Below, piece by piece: positions 45,349 through 47,059 of a stretch of DNA of 47,059 bases (its first letter is position 1; each line of letters opens with the position of its first letter). Under the pieces are notes generated by a model, which saw only the letters and a program-made list of their open reading frames with translations, was not told the origin of the DNA and did no database searches. Both the position numbers and the translations under genes were made by a program. Origin of the DNA: Bacteroidales bacterium. GTDB taxonomy: Bacteria; Bacteroidota; Bacteroidia; Bacteroidales; UBA932. The stretch covers positions 1-47,059 of the forward strand of contig JAHHQQ010000018.1 in the NCBI GenBank assembly GCA_020026275.1, in the 5' to 3' direction.

Positions 45349-47049
45349 ATGAAACTACAAGAAGCCATCAACGATTTTCAGAAGAAGCACGAAGCTTACA
45401 GAAACAAGATCTGTGAGGGGAATTATTTCGGCGAAAACAGCAAATCCGACGAGAAAGGAGCTTTTGACAATATTGTCCATGCCCTTTTGAATGGTCACAT
45501 TGAAGTCAAACACGGTAATGTGACAGTACAAAAGATAAGACCTACATGCGTGGAGATATACTATCATGAAGAGCTCGCACAAAAGTTTCCTGAGCAGGAC
45601 AAACAATACACAGAAAAAGAGCTCGATGATTTTTCAAACAAGATCAAAGAATCACTGGACGCCATGTATTCAGGTGAAAAAATACCTGAAGGTCATCTGA
45701 TTCATGACTTCATTGTTTATCATAGAAACAAACCTTTCACAGCAGAAGTCCCTTTGTTCGACAAGACAGCTGTACTGAACAACCATCAGTCCGGAATAGA
45801 CATTGCTTTTGAATTTTCGCCTGAAGAAATGATAAACAGGCAGAAGATCAATGTCAGGGCATCAGCCTTGATCAGAGGATTCTACAGATTTGACACACAG
45901 ACCGTAGATGACCATTCCACACACATATATGACTGCCTTTACCCCTACTCCCCTATTACTGACGAAGGAATGCAGATAAAGTGGACAGATGATGATCCGA
46001 CAGCTGATCTGGAAATTGAGCCAATGAAACGACAGAACGTATTCCAGTACGAAGTATGTGCTGAAGCAGACAAGGACTGGAAGAAGGAATTGTTAAACAA
46101 AAAACCAAGCCAACGTAGAAAAACATTGGACTATGCGATAAAGAAAGAGATTGGCAGAACTAAAAGCAACAAGCCAATCTTCAAGGAAGACAAACGGGAA
46201 CTACGATTCTATAATACAGAATTTTATGATGCAAATAATCCCAACAGAATCTATCTGTCTCCATGGCTGGAAAAGGACTTCCCTGCTTTCACGAAACGTC
46301 TCACCCAAACACTGGACGAACTGAAACTCAAGTATGACTGGCTGCCACACACCAAAGACTACTGGTGCCGGGATTTCATGCCGATTCAGGTGAACAGTCT
46401 CCGCTTCATCCAATACAAGTATTGGCCGGACTATCTTTTAGAGGAGCATTCAGATAAATATTATATCACCGACTGTACCCCCATCCTCCGGGAAATGAGA
46501 ATAGACAGCATCAGCACAGACATCATTCTGGATGGAGGAAATGTCGTGATTGCCGATGACCGGGTGATCATGACCGAGAAAATATTCTGCGAGAACCCGG
46601 GATACGACCGGGAAAAGCTCATTTCAGAATTGGAGAAGCTTTTCCAGAAAAAACTGCTGCTGCTTCCCTGGGACCGGGAAGAACGCTATGGACATAGTGA
46701 CGGCATTGTAAGACCTGTCCGGAAAGGAGAAGTGCTCATGACCAACTACAGTGACTATGACAAGGATCTGGCAAGGGAAATGGAAAAAAGGCTGTCAGCT
46801 GTTTTCACTGTCCACAAACTGTCCTACGACGTCAAGGAACCGGATGAAAGGAATTGGACTTACATCAATTTCCTCGAAGCGGAAGACTGCATCATATTGC
46901 CAGCCCTGGGCATTGAAGAAGACGAACAGGCGCTTTCCCAGTTCAAGAGGCTCTTCCCCGACAAACGAATCCGCCAGGTACTCATGCCCGAAATCATCCA
47001 AAAAGGCGGAGCCCTGAACTGCATCACCTGGACCCTAAGAAAAGATTGA
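45349..47049 (+). CDS. Agmatine/peptidylarginine-deiminase-family protein with long N-terminal extension
   Basis: 566 residues, cytosolic by lack of a signal. The C-terminal half (about 300-566) is a guanidino-modifying (PAD_porph/agmatine deiminase) fold with all active-site blocks: WCRDFMP (Asp342), ILDGGNV (394-399), GHSDGIVR (His449, Asp451) and GGALNCIT (nucleophile Cys558). This family hydrolyses guanidino groups, for example agmatine to N-carbamoylputrescine or protein arginine to citrulline. Family members are usually 330-380 residues, so the N-terminal 300 residues are extra: an acidic, helix-rich part with a QKKHEAYRNKICEGNYFGEN start and an RKTLDYAIKKEIGRTK stretch, not recognised. 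It is divergent from the RyR operon, with a good TAnnTTTG box. A protein-modifying effector is possible but unproven. Confidence 0.8.
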   Translation: MKLQEAINDFQKKHEAYRNKICEGNYFGENSKSDEKGAFDNIVHALLNGHIEVKHGNVTVQKIRPTCVEIYYHEELAQKFPEQDKQYTEKELDDFSNKIKESLDAMYSGEKIPEGHLIHDFIVYHRNKPFTAEVPLFDKTAVLNNHQSGIDIAFEFSPEEMINRQKINVRASALIRGFYRFDTQTVDDHSTHIYDCLYPYSPITDEGMQIKWTDDDPTADLEIEPMKRQNVFQYEVCAEADKDWKKELLNKKPSQRRKTLDYAIKKEIGRTKSNKPIFKEDKRELRFYNTEFYDANNPNRIYLSPWLEKDFPAFTKRLTQTLDELKLKYDWLPHTKDYWCRDFMPIQVNSLRFIQYKYWPDYLLEEHSDKYYITDCTPILREMRIDSISTDIILDGGNVVIADDRVIMTEKIFCENPGYDREKLISELEKLFQKKLLLLPWDREERYGHSDGIVRPVRKGEVLMTNYSDYDKDLAREMEKRLSAVFTVHKLSYDVKEPDERNWTYINFLEAEDCIILPALGIEEDEQALSQFKRLFPDKRIRQVLMPEIIQKGGALNCITWTLRKD

Positions 47050-47059
47050 GACACCCGCA

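Noticed and set aside
1..47059. CRISPR arrays, insertion sequences or transposases
   Set aside because: No regularly spaced repeats with spacers and no transposase or terminal inverted repeats were found in any frame.

Overview
The window is chromosomal DNA from a member of the Bacteroidota, almost certainly the order Bacteroidales. The evidence is three SusC/SusD outer-membrane pairs, many signal-peptidase-II lipoproteins, BACON and DUF5689 modules, a DUF6377 regulator, and promoter-like TAnnTTTG boxes. I cannot fix the genus from the sequence.

Layout. (1) 0-13.6 kb, + strand: one seven-gene operon with a small BACON lipoprotein, a BACON-DUF5689 lipoprotein, an EEP-fold phosphoesterase, SusC, SusD and two more BACON-DUF5689 lipoproteins, closed by a strong hairpin at 13595-13630. 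It holds no recognisable glycosidase. (2) 13.6-16.2 kb: an orphan Ser-type sulfatase (-) and a class A beta-lactamase (+), divergently transcribed. (3) 16.4-31.5 kb, - strand: a polysaccharide utilisation locus, in transcription order a DUF6377 membrane regulator (own terminator), an IPT/NHL lipoprotein, SusC, SusD, a DUF1735-type lipoprotein, a LamG-EEP fusion, a large putative glycan-binding lipoprotein and a GH30 glycosidase. (4) 31.5-33.1 kb: a gene graveyard with a decayed metallophosphoesterase, a decayed methyltransferase, an intact tRNA-Met(CAT) and a terminator. (5) 33.2-41.2 kb, - strand: a third SusC/SusD operon with a small lipoprotein, a propeller-like lipoprotein and a calcineurin-like phosphoesterase. 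(6) 41.5-47 kb: an accessory island with a stand-alone RyR-domain protein, a CASTOR/POLLUX-like membrane protein ending in a RyR-like domain, a frameshifted DUF4062 remnant, a 124-residue orphan, and, divergently, an agmatine/peptidylarginine-deiminase-family enzyme with about 300 extra N-terminal residues.

How the genes fit together. In regions 1, 3 and 5 the SusC/SusD pairs would import a ligand that is bound and cut at the cell surface or in the periplasm. Each of the three loci carries a secreted phosphoesterase (EEP, LamG-EEP, calcineurin-like) and only one carries a glycosidase, which hints at phosphate-containing substrates such as nucleic acids, phospho-glycans or lipid head groups. 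This is inference.

The best candidate for an undescribed system is the RyR island: two RyR modules, one fused to an ion-channel-like protein with two Rossmann-like domains, followed by the wreck of a DUF4062 gene of the kind found on STAND NTPases. It looks like a ligand-gated membrane effector system related to bacterial conflict or immunity loci. Its function is inferred from architecture alone.
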